Below are positions 47,001 to 60,489 of a stretch of 64,000 nt of DNA, piece after piece. The first letter of the stretch is position 1; each line of letters opens with the position of its first letter. This stretch comes from Beaufortia kweichowensis (lineage: Eukaryota; Chordata; Actinopteri; Cypriniformes; Gastromyzontidae): NCBI GenBank assembly GCA_019155185.1, contig CM032817.1:7956034-8020033 (forward strand). Reading direction: 5' to 3'. Under the pieces are notes generated by a model. The model made no database searches, was not told the DNA's origin, and was given only the letters and a program-made list of their open reading frames with translations. A program made the position numbers and the translations under genes.

Positions 47001-49976
47001 ATGAAAAAATCCTCACAGAGGCAAAGACCGAGCACAACCTCAGTAAAATACAATGAGAGAAAATCATCAGTCAAAAGGTGAGATATGTTTGCATGCATGA
47101 TGAGTATCAGTATGTGGCGTAATTAGATATTTACTCTCTCCTACTGCTTTCAGAGAAGTTGACAAAGGGGAAGTGACTCATCGCTCTGACAGGAAGTCCT
47201 TCTCTTTAGCAAACAGTCACGTCTTAACCACAGGGGATGATGGGAAGGTAGAGGTGGATATGCAACCTGAGAAGATACCTGCCGAAACAGAAGGAGAGGA
47301 CGTGGAGGACTCGCCCCCGGATGGTTGGCCTCTACGCAGGGTCATATCCATCGAGGAGGACCACCTGCCTCACCTGCTTCAGGGAGACCCTCATCTTCTG
47401 CTCCATCAGCTCAGTGAAGAGGAGCAGGAGCAGAGAGGAGATGAAGAAGATCAGGCCGATCTACAGATGAGCTCTATGTACCGCTCCAGTGCATCTCTGG
47501 CATCTGCTGATTCTCCACCACTGGTGAGAGTGAAGAAGAACTCGAAGAAAAAGTGGATCAGAGGGAATATGCCTTCTTCAGCACGCGGTCAACCTGTGGG
47601 TAAAGAAACCCTCCAGCAGGTGACTGACTGTGTACAGAGTACCTTATTGCTTTTAAAAAATGCATATCAATGCAACTTTCAAGAAGTAAAATTACTTCTT
47701 CTAAATTCCTCTTTTTCTCATGCAAATATATGTTTGCTAGTCATAACAAAGATAGTATTAAATAAAGATTTAAAGATTAAAAATAATTGTAACTGAATAG
47801 ATGAATAGAATACATAATTAAAGGCTAACTAAAATGTTACTGTTTTTAGTACAGGAAATATTTGTTCATATTAATAGTGCACAGAACAGAATAACCTTTT
47901 ACGAAGGTGTAGAATATGCTCTGTATTAGTGTATATGTGAGTTTTGTCAGTGCTTAGTCATCTCAACACAACTTGTTATTCATTTTCATTCGATCATAAC
48001 ACATGACACTATATTTGTGGCTTCAGACTTTTGCAGAAGGTGCATCTGCAACCCCTCAGCGTCTCTTTAAAGTCATTCTGGTGGGAAACTCAAGCGTAGG
48101 GAAAACAGCTTATCTGAGACGCTTTTGTGACGGTCACTTCCACTCCGCCACCTCAGCCACTGTGGGTGAGTCATAACCACAACTTTAGTTTAATGTCAAA
48201 TATTAATTGATCAAAAATTCATTCCAATTCATTCAAACATTTACATTTTTTACAAATGTTAAATGGCTAATAAAAATTAGTTGTCAGAATGAGGAAGTGA
48301 GGGATCAAGAAATACAAACTCAGACCTGCTTTAAACTGACCTGTGCTTTAAACTAAATCTTTTCTGCTTATGAACTAGAACAAAGGTTTAAATCTAATCT
48401 AATCTATTGTCTTTTTGCTTGTGTTTGCCTTATTTGCAGCTGTTTGTCTTTTGTTTTTACATGCATCTTTCTGAAACAAAGTTCACAACCCTCACAAAAT
48501 TTTTGCATGTGTTCTAAGAGGCTTTTCAGTGTATTGTTGACTATATGCTCAGTGCTCTATAGGATTAAGCATCACATGAAAAGGCTTTATAAACCACATT
48601 CCCAACATTTAAGGCCCTGGTACACATTGCACTGGAGATTATGTCAAACACCATCAATTCACTTGCTTCAGAACATCCAGTTTTATATTATACACACTGA
48701 TTGAGCTAAAGAAATATTACTTAACAGCACCCTCTAGTGGTCGTTCATCTTACTACATTAATGATTTTTTTTTTGCATTGAAAGTCAATTGTCCATTGCT
48801 ATCATGTATTCTCTGAGAGAATAAATCAAGAATCGATCAATTTTAACTCTGTTCTGTCATGCAGGCATTGATTATAGCGTGCAGACATTGAATTTAGGAG
48901 ACAGTCATGTGGCTCTTCAGTTATGGGACACTGCAGGCCAAGAGAGGTGAGACCTTGATCCACACATTTCATTTATATTATGTCATTTAGACTTCTTATA
49001 TACTTTCTTTTACCTTTTCACCTGTAACTGTCAATAAACATCCAGAATTAAAATGAAACTGATGTCACACATTCTCCAGGTACCGCAGCATTACCAAGCA
49101 ATTCTTCCGCAAGGCAGACGGCGTGGTAATCATCTATGACATCACAGCAAAGGATAGTTACAAATCTGTGCGCCCATGGCTGGCCAGCATACAGGAGGCG
49201 GTGGGCGACCCTATTCCCATCATGCTCCTCGGCAACAAATCGGACAAGGAAAATGAGAGGGAGGTGCTGACGAAAGAAGCAGAGATGCTAGCTAAGGTGT
49301 GGATGCATGTATCAACATTACTTTAAATGCTTCTACTGGTTTACATCATCATGCACAGACACACAGTAACACAAACACATGCATGAAATCATCGCACACG
49401 TTCTCTCTTTATGTGTTAGGAGACACATCTGATGTTCAGCGAGTGCAGTGCATATACCGGAGATAATGTGCTGGAGGCCATGACACATCTGGCCAGGTAA
49501 AATCTGAATATTAAAATAAACCGTTACTGAATGTTGTCACATTATGTTTAGCTGTTATCTTTCTAAGGCTTTACTTGTTGCTGCAAACCACAAAGAAAGA
49601 GAGACAGCAAGAAAAGTGAGATGGCTGCAAAGATTATCAGATGATTCGTCTGAAATGTGTGCGGTTTCTTACTTATGTGCAGAGTGTGATCGTCTTATGA
49701 CTGAATTATCTATGTTGTTGATCTTGTGAATCTTGTTAAACCTATTTATAGTTTTACAGCTAATACTAAATTTTGGACATTTAATCTTGCAAGATCTGAG
49801 ATATCAGCCCTTGAGAGTATTTATATACAGTTGTGTATATTATTTTTGTATTAAAGTCTTTAATGAATTCTTGCTGATATGTTTGTAGAGTCTTGAGAGA
49901 ACAGGAAGACAAGGTTTGGGTCAACACCGTCAGACTGGTGGATCAGCCTGTACAGAAGAGATCCTGCTGCAAGTGA
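44065..49976 (+). CDS. cracr2a: cracr2a: EF-hand, coiled-coil, Rab-GTPase protein (long isoform), complete
   Basis: CRAC channel regulator 2A type large Rab GTPase. In mammals the short form promotes ORAI1-STIM1 assembly, and the long form acts in vesicle traffic and T-cell signalling. Sixteen coding exons: 44065-44277, 44479-44590, 44692-44878, 44961-45107, 45607-45697, 46109-46204, 46335-46522, 46600-46671, 46758-46803, 46986-47077, 47154-47619, 48027-48165, 48865-48946, 49080-49296, 49420-49496, 49889-49976; all in phase, 770 aa (human about 730). Residues 58-69 form a degenerate EF-hand and 92-103 (DLDKNGFLTLEE) a canonical one. Residues ~170-400 are coiled coil; an acidic linker contains RRVISIEEDHLP. 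The Rab domain has GNSSVGKT (590-597), WDTAGQE (637-643) and NKSD (696-699), and the protein ends SCCK, a prenylation-type tail. RASEF is the nearest alternative but fits the linker and EF-hands less well. The start is the first ATG in the exon. Confidence 0.93.
45858..46032. mobile_element. short inverted-repeat MITE in a cracr2a intron
   Basis: The left end CTTTCTTCTGTGGAACACAA (from 45858) is the near-perfect reverse complement of the right end ending CACAGAAGAAAG (46021-46032). Internally TCAGTCACCATTCACTTTC pairs with GAAGTGAATAGTGACTGA, so the element can form one long hairpin. There is no coding capacity. Flanking text (ACACAGGTTTGGAAC...AATGATGAC) resembles a very common fish interspersed repeat, so the element may extend a little to the right. 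Confidence 0.65.
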
Positions 49977-51265
49977 CAACACACACACACCTTTAGCTCA
50001 CATAGGGGTGAAATGCCATTATAATCTCATCTACTCTTTAGTCAATGTAAAACATTTGCTCAGAGGCTGACAAAGCACATACTCATCCATATCTGAATGA
50101 AAAATGAGTATAGTGAATATAGTGTCAAGGGCAAAAGGCTTCTCAGGTCCATTTTTTAAGAGCATCTGTGTCTGAATGTTGATTATTATTGATTTTATAA
50201 TATTGTAGAGTATCTCATTAGAATAATTTTTGTACATAATACCAGTTGTCAATCACAATAGTGTATATGTTCAATGCATAGAGAAAATCTACTCAATCAG
50301 GTCAAGAAATGAATTAGGACCAAATACGTTTGTTATTTCCTATTTATTTAGCATTCCAGTAGCTTCATACAACCCTAAAATCTCACCAGCATCCTCTGGA
50401 TTGGCCACTAATATTGTTCTGCTTGAACAAACTCATTTCAATCAGATATTTGCAGAGTCAGTTTAGTTGACGGCAACAGTGAAATCTCTCAAATAATATC
50501 TATAAATTGGCTGGATTTGATGGTTAACATCACGTCTGCTTCACTGTTTTCAGCTGAACCGCTTTACAACGTCTAGTGCAACCATTTGTATTTCAAGCTG
50601 GTTGTTTGTGACAATGACCTGATCGTCTAACAAGAAAAGCTAAAATCTTGATCTTACTAAAATATCTTGCTGTTGATAAGAATGATTTATAATAGTTTAG
50701 CTGCTCTGGGTGAATCTTAAATAAATAAAACAAAGAGCAAAACAATCAAGAAAACATTCCAGTGGTCACAATGTTTAAAACTCAACACTAAAGCAATAAA
50801 TATAATTCAATAAAATGCACTTAAATAAGCAAAACCTCAAAGTGGAACACATCCATCTACCGTAGCTCTTACTGTAAATATCACCCATGCTCTTTTTCAA
50901 CATTTAAAAGTCTTTCCTCTATGAGGCAGTGTTGTACTATATCTTATTTGCATATACTGTACTGTTCAACAGTAATTCTTTTCTATCTTATAAGACTACA
51001 ATAAACACAAACTGGGACATTCTCATACTCATTATTTATCAGTTACATTCAGAGTGATTTTTTTCACAGTCTATCCTATGTGTCCGAGACCACGACTAAG
51101 TGATGACGCTATTGCTTAAAGTGCTGGACTCGCACTGATGACATCATAGCAGGGCCCTGTGTTTCGTTCTCTTATATCCAGACTGAGGCAGAGGAGGTAA
51201 CACAGTCTGTCTCTCACTTGAATCTCCACGGGAAGCGTGTCCCGACACAGGATACCGCTCGGCCT
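49977..51265. other. cracr2a 3' UTR and convergent spacer to prmt8
   Basis: No gene is supported. Candidate plus-strand AATAAA signals are at 50720-50725 and 51000-51005; the latter would give a 3' UTR of about 1 kb. The prmt8 3' UTR must also lie here on the minus strand. Confidence 0.5.
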
Positions 51266-53661
51266 TTACCGCATTTTGTAGTCGTGGGAGATGGCCGCGT
51301 CACACAGCTGCCCTTTGAAATCTAGCTCGAAGGTGAAATCCAAGTCGCGCTGAAAGAAATCACGTTTGTTAGCACTTCTCTTTCCAAAATTTACTGTACT
51401 TCTGAAAATGTTCTTAGTTGTTTGATGTTTTTCACATTTTACTTCCCCAACACACATACACATGGTTTTACGATCTCACCTCATTATTTTCGTTGGGCTT
51501 TACGGTGATGCTGCCCAGGATTTCCTCCCCTCTCCGTACTGTTAAGTAATCCTCCAGATAAAATACTGTCTGTTTCCAGTGAGTGCTGGGAGCATCAGGG
51601 GCTTACAGGGAATTAGACATACATAATTTAGTACATTTAGTATATAATTTACACTCTCAGTCAATCATTCAGACACATCTTTCTTCAAACAGCAAATTAA
51701 AGGTCTAGCTTTATTTTGGTTCAATGTATCAATAAAATAAAAAAAATAAATGTATATAAATAATATATATAATAATATAATATTTTTATAATAATTTACT
51801 TTTTAATGTGTATTATGTTAAATTTTATACAAATAAACTGTATGGATAGGTAAAAAAAAAATCTTCTTTTTGATCATTCAAGCTTTTAGAGCAAAAGTTT
51901 TTTTTTAATGTCATGATATCAGTCAAGTCCATTAATAGTGTATTATTGTGTATGTATTAGAGATTAAACATTGTTTTGTGTATTTTTTGATGTGCGGTAA
52001 GACTAAACCTGTTGAAAAGCCAGTCTTCTTATGACACTTTGTAAACTCGATATTAAAGTATGTGACGAGGGCGTGAACGTAGTCGTTCCTCTGAATCTGC
52101 AGACAGAAGGCTGAGGTGAAGGTCAAATCTTCAGTCTTTACAGTGTAGATGTCCACTTCCTAAAATAGGTGTTATATTTAGAGCTCTCAGATACACAGAC
52201 ATGCACATGCTTTACACTTTATGGCATTGAGAATACATGTTGTGTTTTCTTGAGGATTATTCAGATTGCTTCTTTAACACTTCACATACTGATACACGTA
52301 CTGTCATTTAATAGACACCTGGCTATACTTTTGGCTTCATTTTGGAATGCTACAGTGATATTTGTTTTCAACCTATAGAGTCACATATATGATCTAGTTT
52401 CAAAGACTGTATTGTTAGCTGTGGCTGTATTTAAGGATTCATAGTGTTGGTTGCAGATATTGGCTTTGGTGAACAATGATCTTATTATTCTCTACGGATC
52501 AGTGCCAAGCTTTGACTCTTTCATTTCGTTTCATTTAGTAAAGCGGACAAAGAGGTTAAAAATCATTCTCCTCTTCAAAGGGCTTTTATCCCTCAGGTGA
52601 CTTTCAGAGCAGCTCTTTCTCTCCGTCCTTCTTTTCTTCTCCGTCTTTTTTTGCCGTTGGCTTTTCAGCTCGTTCTGTCTCTTTTCTAAATTCTATGTGT
52701 CTTCACTGGCAACAGTAGTTTACAATGCAGTGAAATATGATTTCATTATTACCTACATAATCATATTATTCACATTATTTCCCACGAGGACTCATACTTT
52801 GGCTGATTTAATGGCATGATGTGTGATCCACAGGTGGCAAGATGAACACACACCACGCTGCTATCGAGCAGCTCTTTACTGAGAATCGCTCTGTTATGTA
52901 ACACCCACGCTTCATGTGTTCACATATTCAGTTTGTGTGATTCGCATCATATCTTGCGGGTAGAGAGAGTGAGCGTGTACCTTAATGAGGCAAGAGTTGG
53001 TCACGACTTGTTTGGGATCCACTATATCCACCAACGGTTCCATCATGGCGACGTTTCGAATGCACGTCATGTCAAAACCGTAGACGTTCTCCCACCCTGC
53101 ATACAGAAATAGCAGAGACGAAACATCCTTTTTAGACATTGTTAAACTTGCATGTGCCTAAAAAGTGCATTTATTTTAAAAACCTCTGTGTCTGGTTGCC
53201 TCCATTTGGCCCTAAAATAGACGCTCGCCTCCTCTGTGTCTAGCAGCATTTGATTACATCCCGTGTCTTGAATTTGAGGTGAACGTGAGGTGAATCTAAC
53301 GCTTCCATCCAAAACAAGGAAAGGAAAGAGGGATGGAGGGAAAGCAATAGAGAGCTTTTGCTGCAGGGTAGTAATAAAACCCAACAGGAATTTCTTTCTA
53401 GCCAAATGTGAACGTGAGGGACTTCAAGACAGATGCTGATCAAGACACAATGCAGGGAATGAAAGTGATAGATGATAAATGCTCATTTAATACAGCACCT
53501 GTGGTGACATCATGGCAGTTTGTGTGCGTACTTGTGTACTCACAGTGGATTTTGAAGTCTTTGTATTGTCGGTCCTCAATTGCGACGACATACAGTGTTG
53601 CTCTGTCTGGGAACATGTAACCTCCAGGCTTCTAAAACACATATATAACGTTTGCCTTTAA

Positions 53662-53744
<83 letters not shown>

Positions 53745-56700
53745 TATATATACAACAAACATTTATATTATATATATATAAAATGTACATTTGATTTATT
53801 TAAAATGTACATTTGAATTTGTATAATGTGTAGAATAATTGTTATAAATTTAATATCATCTACCCTCAATTACTATACACTTTCCATTTTAATTTAAAAA
53901 CTGTGTACATTAGTATTCTTACCACATTTTTGTCATACATTCATTACATCATTTTTTCATTTCCATCCTGTTCAGTGCCCAATAACAATATCCCTAGGAC
54001 CAAACAATGTCCTGGCACCAACACAATAGTTCTATAAAAATCTATATCTCTATATCTAAATCTATATAATCTATAAAAACAGACCGCATGTCCTCTCCAA
54101 ATCGGCATTTAGTATAGGACCTGCATCATCAGCCCAAGGCCTAGCCACTCATTCCTATTAGAAATTATCATTTTCAGTATGGACACATGCTTGACATTTT
54201 AATAAATCAGACATGGACCTTGAGACAGAGTTTATCAAACGCACACAAACTGACCAGCCATTTGTCCCTGGCATAGATGACCGTTTTCAGCATAGACTCA
54301 TAAAAGAGACAGTAACCCATCCACTCTGAAATGATGATGTCCACCTGATCCACAGGCAGCTCTGTCTCCTCCACCTTTCCTTTAATGATGGTAATAACTG
54401 CAAAGTGAGGAAAAGTAAAACTTTTATTATGTATTTGTTTATCCGAAGCGACCTGCAGTGATCTCTCATTGCTGGGTTTGTGTGTGTGCATAGTGACTGC
54501 TCTCTCGCACTGACTTGCTTCTCACTTTCATTGTAAATGAGGGTTTCTATGGACACCTAAACAACAACTTCTGCCATCACACCACAAGCAACAGGAAGTG
54601 ACTGCTGTTTCCTGTGTTATAAACTCTAATTGCCAACAGGAAAGTTTATCACACTCTCCCAGCAGCACAGGATGCTTATAACTTTTCAGAGATTTTTCTG
54701 CAATGCTCTTGCTGATGTTGCCATTTGTTTTTAGATGCCTTTGAAGCAGATTGTGTCTTACCATTGTCCAGGTGATTTGATTTGATGATTTTCTCTGAAT
54801 ACTCTGATATACTGGAGCATTCGATCTGGAAAAAAATAAGAATTAGTTTAATTTCCTCTAGTAGGCTGCCGTCTTCTCTGTTGATATAGATGCAACCAAT
54901 GCAAATGCAGCCCTTCATTCTTTTCAAATCTTAACACTAGTTTTTAAGTAAATGTAAGTGAATATTTTGGGCCCTGCAACAAAAATAGCTAACAGGATGT
55001 GACATCATTCAGCCTAATTCAGTTATGTGTGGGGTTGCAAGATTTCTGAAACATAAAAAACGGTAAGCTTTCTCTTTCCAGATATGCACAGAAATAGTTC
55101 TTGTTCTCAAAAGCTGTTGTATATAACAGTAAACATGCTTGTACTGATTCATTTGCATCCTCACCCCGTACACATGCTTGGCACCCGCTTTGGCGGCAAA
55201 CATAGACAGTATCCCAGTTCCACTGCCCACGTCTAAAACGATCTTGTCCTTAAAGATGTGTTTATTGTGATACATAGAGTTTCTGTAGGTTAGTGTCCTG
55301 ACCTCATCCTTTAGCATCTCCTGTTGGGAGAAACAAAAGTAACATAATTAATAATAATAATGAATCATGCAAGATTACCAAAGTCCACTAATCACAATTT
55401 TATGTACAAATCACTTGGCTGTAGATAGTTCTAAGAATAGGTGTACCAAAAATTTTGTCTCTCATTTTCTCTCGTATCCAGTGTTCTTTTGGACTGTGCT
55501 ATGGAGGACAATATATAGGACACAAAGCAAAGTGTCTCCAAGATTCTTTTTATAGAGACAGGTCTCCATTTAGTCTGCTGGGATTAACTGATACACATCT
55601 TTCCAACCACCCCCTCGCTCTAATTCTCTCTCTTCCTTATACTTACTCTCTTTCTTCATCTCACTCTTGTCCATCTTTTTCTGTTATCAATAACTGCTCT
55701 TTTATCTGCAGACAGATTCAATTTGACCCTCTTACTCCAAGTGTGCCCTTATACTCTCAGTTCAGTGAGGTTAGAAAAAGATTTCAGTGACACATTTTAG
55801 TATTCTTTATGATTGGCTACATGTCATAAAAGAACAGTACACTTTCTGTATTTTATATTAGACTCTCAATTACCTCATGAATCCCAAAGTGAGCATAGGA
55901 ATCGAAATAGTAATCCCGGGAAGTCATCTCTTCTGGGTTGAGCAACTTAGCCATCTTGCCTCGGCCCGGACAGGCCGACAGCGCAGAGACATGTGGAGTG
56001 TGTGGGGGGTGAGGAACATGATGAACGGAGGTCACTGGCTTTGGTAGTGGAGATGGTTGAAGGGATTGAGAAGAGGGCACACTGGAAATGCGCTGTTGTT
56101 GCTGCTTCTGTTGTCGGTGCTGGTAAAGACATTAACACAATAAAATTACAAAGCCACAAGGTCAAATTTATTTATATAGCAACTGAGCAAAGTGCTGGGC
56201 ATTAAACATCATTCTAAAATGATCATACAATGAATAAAAAGTATAGAAATAATAATATAGCAAATTCATGTTTTAAGAGATGGTATGAATATAGATATTG
56301 GGGAAGGGGTTAGTCCTACACAACTACAGGTTGGATTCGATATTTAATAACATTTTAGTGCATAACAATATGAGTTAAGAGTTATATAGTACATCTGAAA
56401 AGACAAAACTAGATTCAAGTCTGGTATGGAAAGGTGAATATGCTAATAAGCCGTAAGCGCAGACATACTGCAGCACCACGGACAGCGTTCAGACGACTCC
56501 TTATAACCTTCCTCAAGACAGATTAGAGCTCAATCAGCAAGCACATGTCTAACCTCACCGTCTTTGGTAACTATTTTAGACTTTGCCACATTAAAACACG
56601 CTTTGTTAGGTTTATAATCACGTCCTTGCATCGAATGCCTGTATATGTGTTTGTGATCCAATTAAGCCAATGCACCATGCGCATTTACTGTACAATACCT

Positions 56701-57043
56701 TAATATTATTCACTACATCTGTCAGTTTGGCAGGAGGTTTATTCGTTCAGGACCTTGTCGGAGGGTTATGTTCTGCCCTTCCTATAGGTCTTGCCACCTA
56801 TTAGCCTGCATAGCTATACACATCGGACACAGATTTCTCTGATCTCCCAATCAGGACCTTATTGAAATACCAAACGCATGCATGGCTAAAATTATTCTGT
56901 TGCGAATTTAATGCAAATGTGTGAGTATTTTAATGTAGTATTGATTTTATGCATGACTTCAGTCTTTCACTTACCTCCGAGCTCTCCGCCTCCGCCATCT
57001 TTCTCCGCAGCAGCAGGCACCGCGATGAGTGCCTCAGTCCCAT
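51266..57043 (-). CDS. prmt8: prmt8: membrane-anchored type I protein arginine methyltransferase 8, complete
   Basis: Brain-type arginine methyltransferase that transfers methyl groups from SAM to arginine. Exons in transcript order: 56975-57043, 55874-56119, 55165-55320, 54762-54825, 54255-54397, 53544-53631, 52981-53096, 52009-52159, 51480-51601, 51266-51349; 412 aa in frame (human 394). The first exon reads MGLRHSSRCLLLRRKM, with Gly2 in a myristoylation context. This N-terminus separates PRMT8 from PRMT1, to which the catalytic core is very similar. Core motifs: VLDVGSGTGILS (motif I), IECSS, the double-E loop SEWMGYCLFYESM, STHWKQTVFYLEDY (THW loop) and the C-terminal HDYKMR. The second exon adds a Gln-rich and Pro/His-rich linker before CPGRGKMAKLLNPEEM. 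It is convergent with cracr2a, the same neighbour as in human 12p13. Confidence 0.95.
53664..53752. repeat. (TA)n microsatellite in prmt8 intron
   Basis: About 80 bp of uninterrupted TA followed by one GATATATA variant, between prmt8 exons at 53631 and 54255. Confidence 0.95.
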
Positions 57044-60000
57044 ACGAGCCAACGGGATTCAGATTTAACTCAGAACTCTCAGTGCTCTCACTTAATGTCC
57101 TGCAGAAGTTTCAGCGTGTATTGCAATAGGCAATACCTGGTTTGCACCTTAAATTCGACTCATTTGATGATTTGCAACGCTTTGCGTAAAAACAATAAAT
57201 AGCTAAATAAAATTAATAGGGAGGTGTCATAAACATTTCATAAATAGTCCCGTAAATCCATGTTCCTGATGCAAAAATCGACTTCTACAGAAAGATACAA
57301 TCTGTTCGTACATCGTGCGAAAGTTTATGGAGAGATCCTAAAAAGCGCCACTTGGAGACTAGTTGAGCCACGACGTGCCCGCATTCACCTCACCTGCCGC
57401 TGCGCATCGCTGCGTTACCTCGAATCTGACAGATGAGAACACATCTTTGATTTCCCTCTCCCCTTCCTTTAGCTTGCATAAACATGTATAATCTTATAAT
57501 TCATCATTCTTAGTCCTTAACAAATGCATTGTCCACCTGCGTCCGTTGCGGTCAGTCAAGGTGCGTCTGGATTACGCGGAAAGTTGCACCTCTCCTGGAG
57601 TTGAGACAGACAGGCTTGTCGGACCCGAGCACAGCGAGTGCAGAACTGGATCGTATCAGTACGCAGAGACCGACAGTATACTAAATCAGTGCCTCCCACA
57701 CAAGTATTGCACCTCCACCTTCGCACCAATCCAAAAATAAAAGAAACAAGGCTAACTGCGCTTCAGATCATTTTGCCTGTTTATCTGTCAAGTGTTTAAA
57801 TTTTAGATATTTTAGTTTTTTATTTTTAGTTTTAAAATTTAATTATCATTAACTTTCTTTTATACATTTGTCAAATATTTATTCTTGATTCTTAGACATT
57901 TCCATCAATATATGATTTGTCATAATTACATCAGATTTGAAGTATATTAGAGTGAAATAATATAAGTGTTCCACCTGTGGACAGAATAATTATCTCATAA
58001 TTGCATAATATGCATAAATATTCCTCATATACTCTTCTTAGAAAATGTTATTTGGCAACAAAAGCCTTTCCCCCATAATGTTAACAAATGTTTATGGATA
58101 TCTTTATTATTTGTATGCATTTCTTTGTGCTTAGAAGAAGTGTTTTCATGTAGGCTGTGCCAATCTAAGCTCACTGTGAGTTTACACGTGTCTATACTGT
58201 ATATGGAGGAAAGTGTGGGATTCTAGATTTGGAGTCGAATAGCTGCCCCCTCATTCTTGTTACCTACCACCCACTCATCTGCTTGTGTAATCCCTGAAGC
58301 TGATGTGGGAGGCAGGCCTGGCCAGAGGATTCTCTCTTTCTCTCTCACACACACACAAACATGTACTTTCACATACTTAATTAGCTCGAGATGGAAATCA
58401 ATATCCTCTCCATCTGAATATTCTCTAACTTTAGTGTAGGAAAAATCACCAATATAAATCACATCAGCTCATATTAAAAATATTAATGCAATACACAAAC
58501 AGCTCAAATTCAATCAGTGATGATTTTAGAGTACCTCCACAGTAATGGAGCTCATGGTGTGATCTGTGTGATGAAAACAACGGTAGACTCTGCTACATTC
58601 TGCTGAGAGGATCTCCAGCACATAGACTGTACACGTAAAGAACTGATGCCCACGCATGTTGAGTAATACCACACACTTGTACGCACCACCACAACATTAT
58701 TCGCTGTCAATCACAAAAAGCACACGCACATACTTAAAAACATATCCTGAAGAAAATGTGGGCAGTCGACAACAAAACATGAATTATTCTCTGAATTAAA
58801 GAAACCTACTGCCGTGTCAAGGAAATATCCTTGAATATCATAGATCTCCACGCTCTAATATTTAATTGCAAAAGTGCTTTCATTTTCTGTTTTTATTCGC
58901 TGAGATCTGTACTCTGTGTTTCAAAGACTAAAGACAAACAGCAGGGATGACCTTGCACTTGTTGCTGCATGGCCAGCGAACTCTTTTTTGAGACTTCATA
59001 GAGAGAACTGAAACTCAGCATGTGTGTGTGTGTGTGTTTCTTGAGGCAGAGAGTTTCTTTTGTCCTTCGCTGAGTACTGGACGTGCTCATGGATCCATGC
59101 GCACACACACTGCCATCCACCATGAACGTGGCATTTTTAGATCTAACACCACCAGATAAAAAAAGCATTGAGAGGAGTGGCAGGGAAAACCAGACAGAAC
59201 CGAGCCACAATAACAATGAGTCAAATTCAAAAGGACAAACACCAGTTCAATAGGGTGAAATCCTCTTCAGAGTTCTTAGTCATTCTCTCCATTGTTCTTG
59301 TCTTCTTTCCTTCCTGTTGTTTGCATGTGAATTGTCTTTGAAATCAAATCATCTCTTGTGTCTGTGTCTGATTTGGGATTCAATTCTCTAAATGAAAACT
59401 TTGGCACTTTGCCGAACGTTGTTTATCCGCACAGACATTTTATCATGGGAAAACTGATAGACGATGCCGAACCCTATCTGTATCAAACATAATGAGCTTT
59501 TGTTTGTGTTTCTCCTGCGAAAATATTGCAGTCTCCATTAGGCCATAATACAGATTAGCGATGACATTTCTCACATTAACTGGCTTCACTGCTCTCTCAG
59601 TAGACTCTTTCCATCAATTCACACATGATGGATCATGTTTTCCTTTCCATTTCCTAATGCTGAAAATATTTTGTAATGAGCAGGTGACTGCAGCTCATAT
59701 CCGCTTTTGAGGTTTAAGTCTTTTTAATGTGAATTGTTTTAATAATAACAAATTCTATTCTATTTTATTCTGTTATGTTCTCATCTGTTCATGTATTTTT
59801 GTTTCTGTTCTGTTTTCTATTCTATTCTGTTTTAATTTCAATTCTCTATTCTTTTGTGTTCTATTCTATCCAGGATTGATTGACAGGTGCTGGTGAACAC
59901 CTAAAGTGAAAGTGCCTTTATGAAAAATTCACACTGTCTTATAATTATGATTATTGTTATGATTAGTTTTAAATCCATTTTTTAACCTTCTATTTTGATT

Positions 60001-60300
60001 GATTGAAAGTTTTTATGTTGCATTTGATGTTATCAAATGCAATGACATTCATAAAGGTGTTCAGATACTGTACAATGCTAAATTAATTATTTTAAAAGAC
60101 AATTTCAGTATTTAAAAATAAGAAGCATGGTCTTACTTTGCAGACAACAACGTAGTCAATATCCCACACCATGTGAGACGTGAATTGATTTTTTCACACA
60201 GTGGGACAGGGCAACTTACTTAAAAGCACTAATACCATATTACAGCCTGTGTATGGACAGCCTTTGAAATGAATAGCTCTGTGTTTTTAATCTCATAAAA
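57044..60300. other. prmt8-tspan11 divergent intergenic region, no gene seen
   Basis: About 3.2 kb with no supported coding exon. The part next to prmt8 (57300-57420) is relatively CpG-rich and probably holds its promoter or 5' UTR. Short CA/TG runs occur at 58338-58358 and 59021-59036. The rest is AT-rich with TTCTATTCTGTT-type low-complexity sequence at 59750-59870. Confidence 0.5.
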
Positions 60301-60489
60301 TGAAGGGGCGGGCTGTTCTTACATTTCCTCCCCATGTCCTGCACTGACCCTCCGCTACCCTGTCCCCTGCCAACTGGACACGCGTGGGAAAGACGCAACA
60401 AGCCTCACTGGGGGGAAAACACACCTATATTTCTCATTTGCATTTATTACACTTACATTTCGTTTGTTGCGAAGACGTTTTCTTGTAAG
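60301..60489 (+). promoter_or_regulatory. candidate tspan11 promoter and 5' non-coding exon
   Basis: A local GC-rich stretch with a GC box (GGGGCGGGC, near 60304) precedes a good splice donor (TTGTAAG|gtaagtaagc, 60490). The first coding exon of the tetraspanin starts only five bases after its acceptor, so an upstream non-coding exon is required; this is the best candidate seen. Confidence 0.45.

Noticed and set aside
44065..49976. RASEF (Rab45) as the identity of the EF-hand/Rab gene
   Set aside because: The EF-hand segments, coiled coil and RRVISIEEDHLP linker match CRACR2A better, and PRMT8 is the known CRACR2A neighbour.
53576..53758. Minus-strand ORF of repeating Tyr-Ile
   Set aside because: It is a translation of the TA microsatellite.
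57546..57740. 64-codon ORF upstream of prmt8
   Set aside because: No splice signals, no recognisable motif; probably chance in a relatively GC-rich stretch.
58893..59216. 107-codon minus-strand ORF
   Set aside because: Contains a CA/TG repeat translation and no conserved motif or splice context.
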